This document shows, piece by piece, positions 25,247 through 33,178 of a stretch of DNA of 54,262 nt. The stretch's first letter is position 1; the number at the start of each line of letters is the position of its first letter. Under the pieces are notes generated by a model. That model worked only from the letters and a program-made list of their open reading frames with translations, made no database searches and had not been told where the DNA came from. Location of the stretch: assembly GCF_018998565.1 (NCBI RefSeq), contig NZ_JAHNZO010000042.1:1-54262 (forward strand). Reading direction: 5' to 3'. Origin of the DNA: Paenibacillus oleatilyticus (GTDB taxonomy: Bacteria > Bacillota > Bacilli > Paenibacillales > NBRC-103111). Made by a program: the position numbers and the translations under genes.

Positions 25247-25296
25247 CTAACAGGGCCTGAGCTGCGCCTAATGCAGCAGTCAGGCCCTGTTTTTAT
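25247..25296. terminator. bidirectional intrinsic terminator
   Basis: ACAGGGCCTGA (25250-25260) / TCAGGCCCTGT (25280-25290), inner GCTGC/GCAGC, T-run after and short A-run before. Shared by tal and the GNAT gene. Confidence 0.9.
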
Positions 25297-25299
25297 TTG

Positions 25300-25785
25300 T
25301 CACCTGCAATCGCGTTTCATTTCATGCCATGCGATGCCGCCATGTTCGGATGCCGAGGACCGGATGTACCGGAAACCCAGGCGTTCGTAGAACGAAATCA
25401 AATGCTTCTCGCATAGCAGTAGTACGGCTTCGAGCCCGTCCTCCTCCGCTTGCTTCAGCAAAGCGCTCATCAGCCGGGCGCCGAGTCCGCTGCCGCGGTA
25501 ATCCGGGTGGACGGCGACGGTCAGCACGCATAAAAACTGTCCTTCCGGATCGCTGGCTCCGGTCTGTTTCATTTCTTCATCAGCAAGGTTTTCATGAGAG
25601 AGGCGAACGGCATTGGCGATGCCGACGACCTGTCCGTCGTGCTCGGCGACCTTGAAATAACGGCCGAACGTCTGCAGGCGGAAATTGAACGCTTCGCGGG
25701 AAGCGGTGGCCTCGGGGGGATATGAAATGGCTTCTATGGCATAAGCTTCGGCCATGTCGGCTGGCAGTGCTTGTCTTATCAGCAT
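25300..25785 (-). CDS. GNAT-family N-acetyltransferase
   Basis: 161 aa. Acetyl-CoA-dependent transferase; motif A 'VAVHPDYRGSGLGARLMSALL' carries the pyrophosphate-binding Q/RxxGxG/A loop, and 'ISFYERLGFRYI' is motif B. The overall layout is closest to the arylalkylamine acetyltransferase-like group (YitI-like). ATG 25785 is chosen because TAAGGAGAAACG precedes it; upstream in-frame residues to 25917 are rejected. Acceptor unknown. Confidence 0.87.
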   Translation of the reverse strand: MLIRQALPADMAEAYAIEAISYPPEATASREAFNFRLQTFGRYFKVAEHDGQVVGIANAVRLSHENLADEEMKQTGASDPEGQFLCVLTVAVHPDYRGSGLGARLMSALLKQAEEDGLEAVLLLCEKHLISFYERLGFRYIRSSASEHGGIAWHEMKRDCR

Positions 25786-26026
25786 CGATACGTTTCTCCT
25801 TAGAAAAAAATAGGGAATATAAGCGAAATCGCAATCTTGTCCCGGATTCGAATCATAGACTGGCTTCCATGTTAATATACTGGTACCAAGGGAATCACAG
25901 AAATCAATTTTGTACAAAATATGAACGGTTTTATTTGGATAGCTCTTTCTCTTCCCTGCAAACAGTGATATGATAAAAGATAGTGTTAACCGGAATAGAT
26001 TGTCACTTCATTGAGGAGGGAAGGCT

Positions 26027-26416
26027 TTGCTAAAGCGCACCTTAATCGGTCTCATTCGCAGCCACGAAACAACAGGAGAGAAGGCTAAGGACCCGGCTTT
26101 GAAGACCCGATACTATAAAATCTCCAAAGATCAGGCTTGGGATGAAGTCGTCAACATGTTTAAAAAGCTAAGCGGGTACAAACTTCTCCACGAAGTCAAG
26201 AACGTCGGCGAAATCGTAGTGGAACGGCGCACCATTACCGGCCGCACGCAGGATATCACCCTTACCATGTTCGGCATTAACCCGCTCAAGACGGCGATCG
26301 ATATATATTCGGCTTCCCGTGGCTCGCTCGGAGACCTCGGATCGAACTACAGGACGATCCTTGATATATATAGGCACATCGACAAGCGGTTAGCCGCTTA
26401 TAAAATAAACGATTAA
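26027..26416 (+). CDS. conserved-looking cytosolic protein of unknown function
   Basis: 129 aa, basic, soluble. Its middle ('YYKISKDQAWDEVVNMFKKLSGYKLLHEV', given in part) and 'GEIVVERRTITGRTQDITLTMFGI' suggest an alpha/beta fold with a beta-sheet like small DUF1499- or SRPBCC-type domains, but I do not recognise it. TTG start with GAGGAGGGAAGG upstream. Single gene with a terminator at its stop codon. Confidence 0.7.
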   Translation: MLKRTLIGLIRSHETTGEKAKDPALKTRYYKISKDQAWDEVVNMFKKLSGYKLLHEVKNVGEIVVERRTITGRTQDITLTMFGINPLKTAIDIYSASRGSLGDLGSNYRTILDIYRHIDKRLAAYKIND

Positions 26417-26457
26417 AAAAAACAGCGAGGAGCTCCATGGCTGCCCGCTGTTTTTTT
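26415..26457. terminator. intrinsic terminator after the 129-aa gene
   Basis: ACAGCG / CGCTGT outer stem with imperfect inner pairs, eight As before and seven Ts after, so it can serve this gene and the convergent tpx. Confidence 0.7.
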
Positions 26458-26487
26458 GTGTGTCATGACTGACGGTCGGAAACGACA

Positions 26488-26991
26488 TTAAACGAGCTTT
26501 TTCACCGCTTCGATCGCAGCTTCATAGTTCGGATGCTCCGTCATTTCGCCGAGGTATTCCACGTATTGTACGGTATCGTTCGCATCGATGACGAAGATGG
26601 ATCTCATGAGCAATTGCAGTTCGTCAATCAGCACGCCATACGCTTTGCCGAACGAGCGGTTTTTGTAGTCGGACAGCGTTACGACTTTATCGATGCCCGC
26701 AGCGCCGCACCAACGGGATTGCGCGAACGGAAGATCCACACTGATTGTCAGTACTACAACATTGTCGCCAAGTTTGGCAGCTTCTTCATTGAAACGGCGG
26801 GTTTGCGCATCGCATACGCCAGTGTCCAAAGAAGGCACCACGCTGATCAGCTTCACTTTGCCGGCATAATCGGCAAGAGAAGAGGTTTCGAGCAGGTTTT
26901 TGTTGACTGTGAAATCGGGAGCTTTATCGCCTGGCTTAACTTCTGTTCCGATGAGGGTAATCGGGTTGCCTTTGAATGCCGCTTTTGCCAT
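26488..26991 (-). CDS. tpx: thiol peroxidase Tpx
   Basis: 167 aa. Atypical two-Cys peroxiredoxin that removes lipid and hydrogen peroxides using thioredoxin. 'VPSLDTGVCDAQTRRFNEEA' holds the peroxidatic Cys; 'QSRWCGAAG' the resolving Cys. 'EVKPGDKAPDFTV' is the typical N-terminal strand pair. ATG 26991 fits the MA-K-A start of homologues; TTG 27012 would add seven residues. Divergent from a GltC-like LysR gene, with a TTATAA palindrome in the shared promoter region. Confidence 0.94.
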   Translation of the reverse strand: MAKAAFKGNPITLIGTEVKPGDKAPDFTVNKNLLETSSLADYAGKVKLISVVPSLDTGVCDAQTRRFNEEAAKLGDNVVVLTISVDLPFAQSRWCGAAGIDKVVTLSDYKNRSFGKAYGVLIDELQLLMRSIFVIDANDTVQYVEYLGEMTEHPNYEAAIEAVKKLV

Positions 26992-27046
26992 GAGTACATG
27001 GGCCTCCTTCAATGTTTGAGAATGATTGGTATTTCACCAAAATATA

Positions 27047-27062
27047 TTATAATCTTTTATAA
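27047..27062. promoter_or_regulatory. TTATAA inverted repeat overlapping the tpx promoter
   Basis: TTATAA (27047-27052) N4 TTATAA (27057-27062). On the minus strand a TATAAT -10 for tpx overlaps the left half. The PerR box has the same half-sites but a 3-bp centre, so this is one base too long; a LysR-type site is the alternative. Confidence 0.35.
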
Positions 27063-27120
27063 GAGAACTTGTCCAATAGGAGTGCACAACTTTAAACATA
27101 AACAGGGGGAAGGAATAGCT

Positions 27121-28023
27121 TTGGAACTTAGACAGCTGCAGTATTTTGTAAAAGTGGCGCGCAAACAGCACGTAACCCAGGCAGCGGAGGAAATGCATGT
27201 AGCGCAATCGGCGGTCAGCCGTCAAATCCATCAACTGGAAGAGGAGCTTGGCGTACAACTGTTTGTGCAAAAGGGCCGCAATCTGCAGCTGACTTCGGTC
27301 GGAAAGCTGTTTTTGTGCCGCGTGGAGGGCATCCTGACCGATCTGGATCGCGCGGTGGATGAGGTCCACGAATTTCTCGACCCGGAGCGGGGCGAAATTC
27401 GGATCGGTTTTCCCCACAGTCTCGGCATTAACTTGCTGCCGACAGTCGTAGCAAGCTTCCGCAAAAATTACCCGAACGTCAAGTTTCGCCTGCGTCAAGG
27501 AACATACAACAGCTTGATCCGCGACGTCATGAAAGGAGAAATCGATCTGGCTTTCATTTCACCTTTTCCGGAGAAGCATAACCACGTGGTCGGTGAAGTG
27601 CTGCTGCAGGAAGAGCTGTTTGCCATCGTCCCGGAAGGACATGCGCTAGCGGGAAACGATTCGATCAAGCTGGAGCAGCTCCGCGGCGAATCGTTCGTCA
27701 TGTTCAGCGAAGAGTATTCGCTCCGCGCGATCGTTTTGGAAGCTTGTGCAAAGGCGGGCTTTACGCCCCAAATCGGATTCGAGGGGGAAGAAACGGATAC
27801 GATCCGCGGGCTGGTAGCGGCAGGCATGGGCGTTAGCCTGCTGCCGGAGATGGCGCTGAAGGAAATTAACGAGCTTCAGCCGGTCAAGGTGCGCGTTACG
27901 GAACCGGTCGTCACGCGCAGCATTGGGCTGATTCGGCGGAACGGCGAAAAGCTTCCGCCCGTGGCAGAAGTGTTCCGCAAATTTTTGCTCGACTTTTTCG
28001 AGAAAAAGACCGCCCGGGCTTAA
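27121..28023 (+). CDS. LysR-family transcriptional regulator, GltC-like
   Basis: 300 aa. N-terminal winged helix (residues 1-60, 'AAEEMHVAQSAVSRQIHQLE') and a periplasmic-binding-protein-like effector domain (about 90-295). From memory it follows Bacillus GltC closely ('MELRQLQYF', 'EFLDPERGEIRIGFP', 'LVAAGMGVSLLPE'), the glutamate-synthase activator, but no gltAB lies nearby. TTG start with GGGGGAAGG eight bases upstream; a much longer open frame back to 26533 overlaps tpx and is rejected. Placement suggests control of itself and perhaps tpx. Confidence 0.9.
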   Translation: MELRQLQYFVKVARKQHVTQAAEEMHVAQSAVSRQIHQLEEELGVQLFVQKGRNLQLTSVGKLFLCRVEGILTDLDRAVDEVHEFLDPERGEIRIGFPHSLGINLLPTVVASFRKNYPNVKFRLRQGTYNSLIRDVMKGEIDLAFISPFPEKHNHVVGEVLLQEELFAIVPEGHALAGNDSIKLEQLRGESFVMFSEEYSLRAIVLEACAKAGFTPQIGFEGEETDTIRGLVAAGMGVSLLPEMALKEINELQPVKVRVTEPVVTRSIGLIRRNGEKLPPVAEVFRKFLLDFFEKKTARA

Positions 28024-28056
28024 CATGCGTCTTCATCTTCATCGCTAGTCCCGGGA

Positions 28057-28200
28057 TCAAGCGAATATCGAGCTGATGGCGGTAACGCCAACCAGCCAGT
28101 CCATAAGCGGCACACGGGGAAACCGGGAGCCGCTTGCTTTTTTTTCGGTTTCTTTCACTTGCTCCAGCATTTGCATTTCAAGATCGAACGGGTTTAACAT
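28057..28200 (-). CDS. small protein of unknown function (47 aa)
   Basis: ATG 28200 to TGA 28057. CAGGAGGAGAG lies eight bases upstream, a strong site. The peptide has an acidic-amphipathic first half (LNPFDLEMQMLEQVKE), a basic middle and a weakly hydrophobic end (WLVGVTAISSIFA). No family recognised. It converges on the LysR gene and is divergent from the SgrR-like gene. Confidence 0.65.
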   Translation of the reverse strand: MLNPFDLEMQMLEQVKETEKKASGSRFPRVPLMDWLVGVTAISSIFA

Positions 28201-28352
28201 GGTGTCTCTCCTCCTGAGGAAGCCTTTATATTTCGCTTGCTTGCGGCTTCTGGTTTCATTATACCTTGCGAAAGATGAATAAAAAGTGTAGCATATTGTT
28301 TATTTCTTTCATCTTTTATGGACGCATGGACCGGCGAGGAGGCGTTTTCAGA

Positions 28353-30179
28353 ATGATCGATTTCTACTATTTGCGCCTGCGCAAGAAATATGCGGAGGTT
28401 AAGGAACAGGCGGAGATTGAGATTACGCTGACGGAGCTGACGGATATTTTTCAATGTACGGCCCGCAACGTCAACCTGGTATTGAAACGGATGGAAGAAG
28501 CGGGCTGGATTCACTGGACTCCGGGCCGGGGGCGGGGTCATCGCTCAAAAATCGTATTTTTGGCCAAAAGCGAAACGATTGCGCTGGAATCCGCTCAAGC
28601 GTTAGTAAAGAAAGGCGACATTCAGCAAGCCTTCGCTTATTTGGAAGAGCATTCCGCTTTGCCTGCGCTCAAGGACCAATTCGTTTATTGGCTGGATTCT
28701 CACTTCGGCTATCGGCCCGAGGTGAAGAACGATACGCTGATGGATACGCTGCGGCTGCCCTATTCCAAGCGGATTGCCTGCCTGGACCCGGCGCTTATCA
28801 CCTTTGTCGTAGAATGCCATATGGTACAGCAAATTTTTGACGTATTGGTCAGAATGAATACGAAGACGGGCAAAATCGAAGGTGGGCTTGCGCACTACTG
28901 GACCAACGGGAACAACGGCAAGGAATGGACATTTTATTTGCGCAAAGGGGTATTTTTTCATCACGGGAGAGAAATGACCTCGGAGGACGTCAAATATTCG
29001 ATTGAACGTCACAGCTTCAAAGAATTGGGCTCGCCGTTTCGTTGGCTGTTTGCGGATGTAGAGCGCATCGAAACGATCGGCAGCTACGCCATACGCATCC
29101 ATTTGCGGCGGCCTAATCCGCTGTTCCTGCATCATTTGAGCTACGATCGAACTTCCATCGTTCCGCAGGATGCGGTGACGGAGCTCGGAGAAGCATTTCG
29201 CCGGATGCCGGTCGGGACCGGACCTTTTCGTGTGGTCCAAAATGACGATAATATGCTGGTGTTGGAGGCGTTCCCGCGTTATTTCGATCGGAGGGCGCAT
29301 CTGGACCGGATTGAAATTTGGTATACGCCCGAGTTGATGCGCAAAGCGAGTCATCTTCAGCCGCCGAATTATATGATGCGGCACCAATGCGACACGGCTG
29401 AAGAACTGCCTAAAGACTGGCAGACGATACAGACGATCGGTCGGGATTGCAGCTTTTTCACGTTTAATTTAAACTTGCCGGGACCGCAGCAGAAGCTGGC
29501 TTTTCGAAGGGCTGTGGTGCATGGGATCGACCGGAAGCTTCTGGTGCCGTCAAGCGCGCCCGGAGATGTCACGTTCGCCAAGTGGTTTTACGAGGAAAAT
29601 CGGGAGCCAAGCGATACGGATGAGCAATATGATCCGATACTGGCCAAACGGCTGCTGGCGGAGAGCGGGTATGACGGGGAAGAGCTGCTGCTTGTGCACA
29701 GTCCCCATCACAAGTGGTTCGCGGAGAACTTGCAGACCCAGCTTGGCGAGATTGGCATAAAAGTAAAGCTGAACGAAACGAAATGGGGAACGTCGGAAAG
29801 AGATGAAATCGTCCGAAGCTCGCATTTCACCTTTAACCGCAACGTCTTGGATCATGACGTGGAGCTGTCGGTTATCGAGCTGTTTCTCGCAGACAACTGT
29901 GTCGTTCGGATGCATCTGGGAGACGAGTTGAAGCAGCAGACCGATTTCATCATCGAACGGCTGTATCAAGAAGGCTCTCCCGTCACGCGCGGCACGTATT
30001 TGAACCGGCTTCGGCAGCTTGTAACCGATCAGGCTTACGTATTGTTTCTGTTCCATCATACGCAGCGCACCGTGTTTCATCCGTCTTTAAGGAACGTTAG
30101 TTTGAACTCGCTCGGTTGGGTCCGGTTTCGGGATCTATGGTTCGAACCAACGATGGAAACCTTACAGCAGGAGCGTTAA
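28353..30179 (+). CDS. SgrR-like regulator: HTH fused to a solute-binding domain
   Basis: About 608 aa. Residues 1-110 form an SgrR_N-type DNA-binding domain ('ITLTELTDIFQCTARNVNLVLKRMEE' in part, then 'GRGRGH'). Residues about 140-520 match the peptide/nickel SBP_bac_5 fold ('FYLRKGVFFHHGREMTSEDVKYSIERH' in part; 'PVGTGPFRV'). No signal peptide, so it acts in the cytosol as a ligand-sensing regulator rather than a transporter receptor. ATG 28353 follows GAGGAGGCG; ATG 28326 is possible. No ABC transporter is linked, so the target is unknown. Confidence 0.88.
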   Translation: MIDFYYLRLRKKYAEVKEQAEIEITLTELTDIFQCTARNVNLVLKRMEEAGWIHWTPGRGRGHRSKIVFLAKSETIALESAQALVKKGDIQQAFAYLEEHSALPALKDQFVYWLDSHFGYRPEVKNDTLMDTLRLPYSKRIACLDPALITFVVECHMVQQIFDVLVRMNTKTGKIEGGLAHYWTNGNNGKEWTFYLRKGVFFHHGREMTSEDVKYSIERHSFKELGSPFRWLFADVERIETIGSYAIRIHLRRPNPLFLHHLSYDRTSIVPQDAVTELGEAFRRMPVGTGPFRVVQNDDNMLVLEAFPRYFDRRAHLDRIEIWYTPELMRKASHLQPPNYMMRHQCDTAEELPKDWQTIQTIGRDCSFFTFNLNLPGPQQKLAFRRAVVHGIDRKLLVPSSAPGDVTFAKWFYEENREPSDTDEQYDPILAKRLLAESGYDGEELLLVHSPHHKWFAENLQTQLGEIGIKVKLNETKWGTSERDEIVRSSHFTFNRNVLDHDVELSVIELFLADNCVVRMHLGDELKQQTDFIIERLYQEGSPVTRGTYLNRLRQLVTDQAYVLFLFHHTQRTVFHPSLRNVSLNSLGWVRFRDLWFEPTMETLQQER

Positions 30180-30187
30180 GACCGCAT

Positions 30188-30236
30188 GAAAAAAAGCCGC
30201 CGGATCACTCCAGAAAGGAGCGGGTCCGGCGGCTTT
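30188..30236. terminator. bidirectional intrinsic terminator
   Basis: AAAGCCGCCGGA (30193-30204) / TCCGGCGGCTTT (30225-30236). Seven Ts follow on the minus strand (for the metalloprotease gene), fewer on the plus strand. Confidence 0.88.
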
Positions 30237-30255
30237 CGCGTTCGGTGCAGCAAGC

Positions 30256-30939
30256 TTAATCGTCGCTGCGGTTGGTGAAAATCATAATGTACTTGATCAG
30301 CTCGAGCAGCGAGATCAGCGCAGCGGCTACATAAGTAAGCGCAGCGGCGTTAAGTACTTTGGCTACGCCTCGTTCTTCATCGTTTGTGATATAACCTTCG
30401 GCAACCATTAAGTCGCGGGCCCGGTTGCTGGCGTTAAACTCTACCGGCAAGGTCACGAGCTGAAAAGCGACGGCGGCGGAGAAGAAAATAATCCCCAGAC
30501 CCAGCAATCCGGTCCAATGGAACAAAAAGCCTGCGATCAAGAGCAGCGGCGCAATGCCGGAAGCGAAGTTCACGACCGGGAACATCCGGTGGCGGGCTAC
30601 GAGCATCGGGTAATTCACTTTATGCTGAATGGCGTGACCGACCTCGTGGCAAGCGACCGATACGGCCGAGATGGTGCTCTCGTAATAAACCGGCTCCGAC
30701 AACCGTACCGTGCGGGCGATCGGATCGTAGTGGTCCGTCAGCGCGCCGGGAATCGGCTCGACCGGAACGTCATACAATCCGTTGGAATCCAGCATGCGGC
30801 GGGCCGCTTCGTATCCCGTCATACCGGATTGCACGGGCACATCGGACCATTTGTTAAAGGTCCCTTTGACCCGGAACTGCGCCCAAATGGAGAGTATGAA
30901 CGCAATGATAATAAGGAAATCCATAGGGTGAAAAAACAT
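30256..30939 (-). CDS. zinc metallopeptidase, YugP-like
   Basis: 227 aa membrane metalloprotease. HEVGH (in 'VACHEVGHAIQHK') is the zinc site; helices at the N-terminus and about 120-165 and 195-220 embed it in the membrane. 'SVPVQSGMTGYEAARRML' type start and 'DHYDPIARTVRLSEPVY' are typical of the YugP family. Substrate unknown. ATG with GGAGGAATCG upstream. The MerR gene lies 34 bp upstream on the same strand and may share its transcript. Confidence 0.9.
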   Translation of the reverse strand: MFFHPMDFLIIIAFILSIWAQFRVKGTFNKWSDVPVQSGMTGYEAARRMLDSNGLYDVPVEPIPGALTDHYDPIARTVRLSEPVYYESTISAVSVACHEVGHAIQHKVNYPMLVARHRMFPVVNFASGIAPLLLIAGFLFHWTGLLGLGIIFFSAAVAFQLVTLPVEFNASNRARDLMVAEGYITNDEERGVAKVLNAAALTYVAAALISLLELIKYIMIFTNRSDD

Positions 30940-30973
30940 CGATCCATTCCTCCGTTTGTCAACATCGTTTCGA

Positions 30974-31405
30974 TTAGGAAAGAGGGCCTTTACCTAACAG
31001 CAACAATAAAGCCTCGATGCATGCAGCGGTGGGCTGCGTGAGAATTTTGTTCAGGTTCTTCAACTGCGACGGCTTCAGCTTCTCAAGCATCGGTCCGACT
31101 TCCTTCGCTTCCTTCTCAAGCTGCTTAAGTAACAATTGCAATGATGTCAGCTTATCTGTCACTATTTCATCTCGGCTCACCTTATTCCATTGCAACAGGC
31201 TAGCCTTGATTTCCTCTAAGGTATACTTCTCCCTCTTCATACTTTCAATACGTTTCAGACGCGCTAAGGTTTCATCGCTGTAGTAACGATAATTCGTATC
31301 GGATCTTTTCTCCGGTTGAATCAGCCCGAGCTTCGTATAGTAATCGATCGTTCTGGGACTGACCTCCGATAAGCGCGCCAACTCGCCGATTTTGTAAAGC
31401 TTCAT
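30974..31405 (-). CDS. MerR-family transcriptional regulator
   Basis: 143 aa. N-terminal winged HTH ('YKIGELARLSEVSPRTIDYYTKLGLI', shown in part) with the MerR 'NYRYYSDETLARLKRI' wing, then a long dimerisation helix (about 75-120). The C-terminus has no metal-binding cysteines except one Cys near residue 128, so a metal sensor is unlikely. GATGGGGAG precedes ATG. Its promoter is at 31464-31493. Possibly autoregulatory and linked to the protease downstream. Confidence 0.88.
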   Translation of the reverse strand: MKLYKIGELARLSEVSPRTIDYYTKLGLIQPEKRSDTNYRYYSDETLARLKRIESMKREKYTLEEIKASLLQWNKVSRDEIVTDKLTSLQLLLKQLEKEAKEVGPMLEKLKPSQLKNLNKILTQPTAACIEALLLLLGKGPLS

Positions 31406-31463
31406 CTCCCCATCTCATGTCACCTCGTTTTATATAGATACTGGAATAGGTGCTCTTGTATTC

Positions 31464-31493
31464 ATGATACCTGAATCCAAACCATACAGTCAA
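31464..31493 (-). promoter_or_regulatory. sigma-A promoter of the MerR gene
   Basis: Minus strand TTGACT (31493-31488), 18-bp spacer, TATCAT (31469-31464). The slightly long spacer is in keeping with MerR-type control. Confidence 0.65.
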
Positions 31494-31549
31494 ACGTTAC
31501 ACTTTTACCTGGGGGAAAGTTGCTTTGATTGCCTGAAGTTTAAATATAC

Positions 31550-31568
31550 GCGTTATTTTATATAACGC
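31550..31568. promoter_or_regulatory. 19-bp inverted repeat upstream of amtB
   Basis: GCGTTAT-TTTAT-ATAACGC, perfect 7-bp arms, in the 350-bp region between merR and amtB, about 100 bp upstream of the amtB promoter. Could be an operator; no regulator can be assigned. The region 31570-31665 is AT-rich without further clear elements. Confidence 0.4.
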
Positions 31569-31668
31569 AAAAAATTGGAAAATAAACGAAAAATGCTATA
31601 AAACCGAATTATGAAAAGGTTATGTTAGATTATTTTTCGTAATTTATGATTGGTCAGTGAAAATCCTA

Positions 31669-31697
31669 TTGTCAAAATCGTGTCTCGTGGATATAAT
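31669..31697 (+). promoter_or_regulatory. sigma-A promoter of the amtB operon
   Basis: TTGTCA (31669-31674), 17-bp spacer, TATAAT (31692-31697). Transcription should begin near 31704. Confidence 0.82.
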
Positions 31698-31718
31698 GAC
31701 AATATAAATTTCAAACAA

Positions 31719-31735
31719 TGTAATTAAAACTAACA
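31719..31735. promoter_or_regulatory. GlnR/TnrA box
   Basis: TGTAATTAAAACTAACA is an exact match to the TGTNA-N7-TNACA consensus for the nitrogen regulators GlnR and TnrA. It lies at about +16 to +32 from the predicted start, a position expected for repression when nitrogen is plentiful. Confidence 0.85.
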
Positions 31736-31756
31736 TTCAAGAGGGAAGTGGTCGAT

Positions 31757-33151
31757 TTGTTTAAAAGGTTATTCTTATCCGCGGTAATTATGTCAGCTAT
31801 GTTGCCTGCAAGCCTCGCATTCGCTGCGGATGAAGCGACACCCGCCCAGCTCCAAGGTGCAATCGACGCGGTATGGGTCATGCTGGCCGCGATTTTGGTC
31901 ATCTTCATGCAAGCGGGCTTTGCGCTGCTGGAAGCGGGTTCTACCCGGATGAAAAACGCCGGCCACGTTGCTGGGAAGACCGTATTGACTTTCGGCCTTT
32001 GCGCAATCGCCTTCTGGGCCGTCGGCTTCGGTTTTGCTTTCGGAGACGGCAACAGCTTCTTCGGGACGACGGGCTTCTTCGTCGACGGGACGGAGGAACA
32101 AGCCAAAGCGGCCTTCGGTTCGCTATCCGCATCGGACGTCCCGATCGCCATCAAGTTTCTGTTCCAGCTGGCGTTTGCCGGGGTATCGCTTGCGATTGCC
32201 TGGGGCGGTTTTGCTGAACGCGGCAAGCTGGCGGTCTACTTCATCTTCGGCACGCTGTTCACAGTCGTCATCTATCCCATCGTAGCTCATTGGGTATGGG
32301 GCGGCGGTTGGCTCGCTCAAATCGGAATGCAGGATTTTGCAGGCTCCACGGTCGTTCACTTACAGGGCGCTACGGCTGCGCTTGTCGCAACGCTGCTGCT
32401 TAAGCCGCGGATCGGCAAATATAATAAAGACAGAACGCCGAATCTGATTCCCGGGCATAACCAAGTTCTCTCGGTGCTCGGCGTAATCATTCTCTGGATC
32501 GGCTGGTTCGGCTTCAATCCGGGCTCGACACTGAGCGCGATGAACGACGGCTTCTTCGGCTACATCGCCTTAACGACGAATCTTGCGGCAGCGGCAGGCG
32601 CGGTAGCGGCTATGATCGTGTCCTGGATGTATTTTGGCAAGGCCGATATTCCCAGTATGCTGAACGGCGTGTTGGCCGCCCTAGTGGCGATTACCGCAGC
32701 TTGCGCTTTCGTTACTCCGCGCGACGCTGTCATTATCGGGGCGATCTCCGGTATCCTGACCTTCTTCACGGCGCAATGGTTTGAAAAAGCGGGCGTCGAC
32801 GACCCGATCTACGCCTTCTCCGTTCATGGAATAGCGGGCATCTGGGGGACGTTGTCGACCGGACTTTTCGCAACGCCGGAGCTGGCCGCGAAAGTAGGCG
32901 TCGGGAAAGCTGGTCTGTTCTACGGCGGCGGCTTGGAGCAGCTTGGCGTGCAAGCGCTTGGCATTTTCGGGGCCTTCCTGTTCGTGCTGATTCTGTCCTT
33001 CGTGATTTTGTACTTGATCAAAGCGACGATCGGTCTTCGGGTAACGGAAGAAGAAGAAATCGTCGGTCTGGATTTATCCGAGCACGGGACTTACGGGTAT
33101 CCGGAGCAAATGAAGAAAGCGGCGCATGGCAGCGCGGCTACTATGGTATAG
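31757..33151 (+). CDS. amtB: ammonium transporter (Amt family)
   Basis: 464 aa. Signal-like first helix then 11 membrane helices, trimeric ammonium channel. 'FMQAGFALLEAGSTR' in the first true helix, the twin-His pair (His in 'STVVHLQGA' and in 'FSVHGIAGIWG') and 'DDPIYAF' are present; the usual 'HISSG' is here HLQG. TTG 31757 is chosen (GAGGGAAG eight bases upstream); GTG 31748 lies too close to it. No glnK/PII gene follows; instead a nucleotidyltransferase and an exonuclease gene. Under a GlnR-type box. Confidence 0.93.
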   Translation: MFKRLFLSAVIMSAMLPASLAFAADEATPAQLQGAIDAVWVMLAAILVIFMQAGFALLEAGSTRMKNAGHVAGKTVLTFGLCAIAFWAVGFGFAFGDGNSFFGTTGFFVDGTEEQAKAAFGSLSASDVPIAIKFLFQLAFAGVSLAIAWGGFAERGKLAVYFIFGTLFTVVIYPIVAHWVWGGGWLAQIGMQDFAGSTVVHLQGATAALVATLLLKPRIGKYNKDRTPNLIPGHNQVLSVLGVIILWIGWFGFNPGSTLSAMNDGFFGYIALTTNLAAAAGAVAAMIVSWMYFGKADIPSMLNGVLAALVAITAACAFVTPRDAVIIGAISGILTFFTAQWFEKAGVDDPIYAFSVHGIAGIWGTLSTGLFATPELAAKVGVGKAGLFYGGGLEQLGVQALGIFGAFLFVLILSFVILYLIKATIGLRVTEEEEIVGLDLSEHGTYGYPEQMKKAAHGSAATMV

Positions 33152-33178
33152 AGCGAAAAAGCAGAAGGGGATGTCGTC

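Noticed and set aside
26533..27120. N-terminal extension of the LysR gene
   Set aside because: It runs antisense through tpx; the LysR protein begins exactly at TTG 27121 with a good ribosome site.
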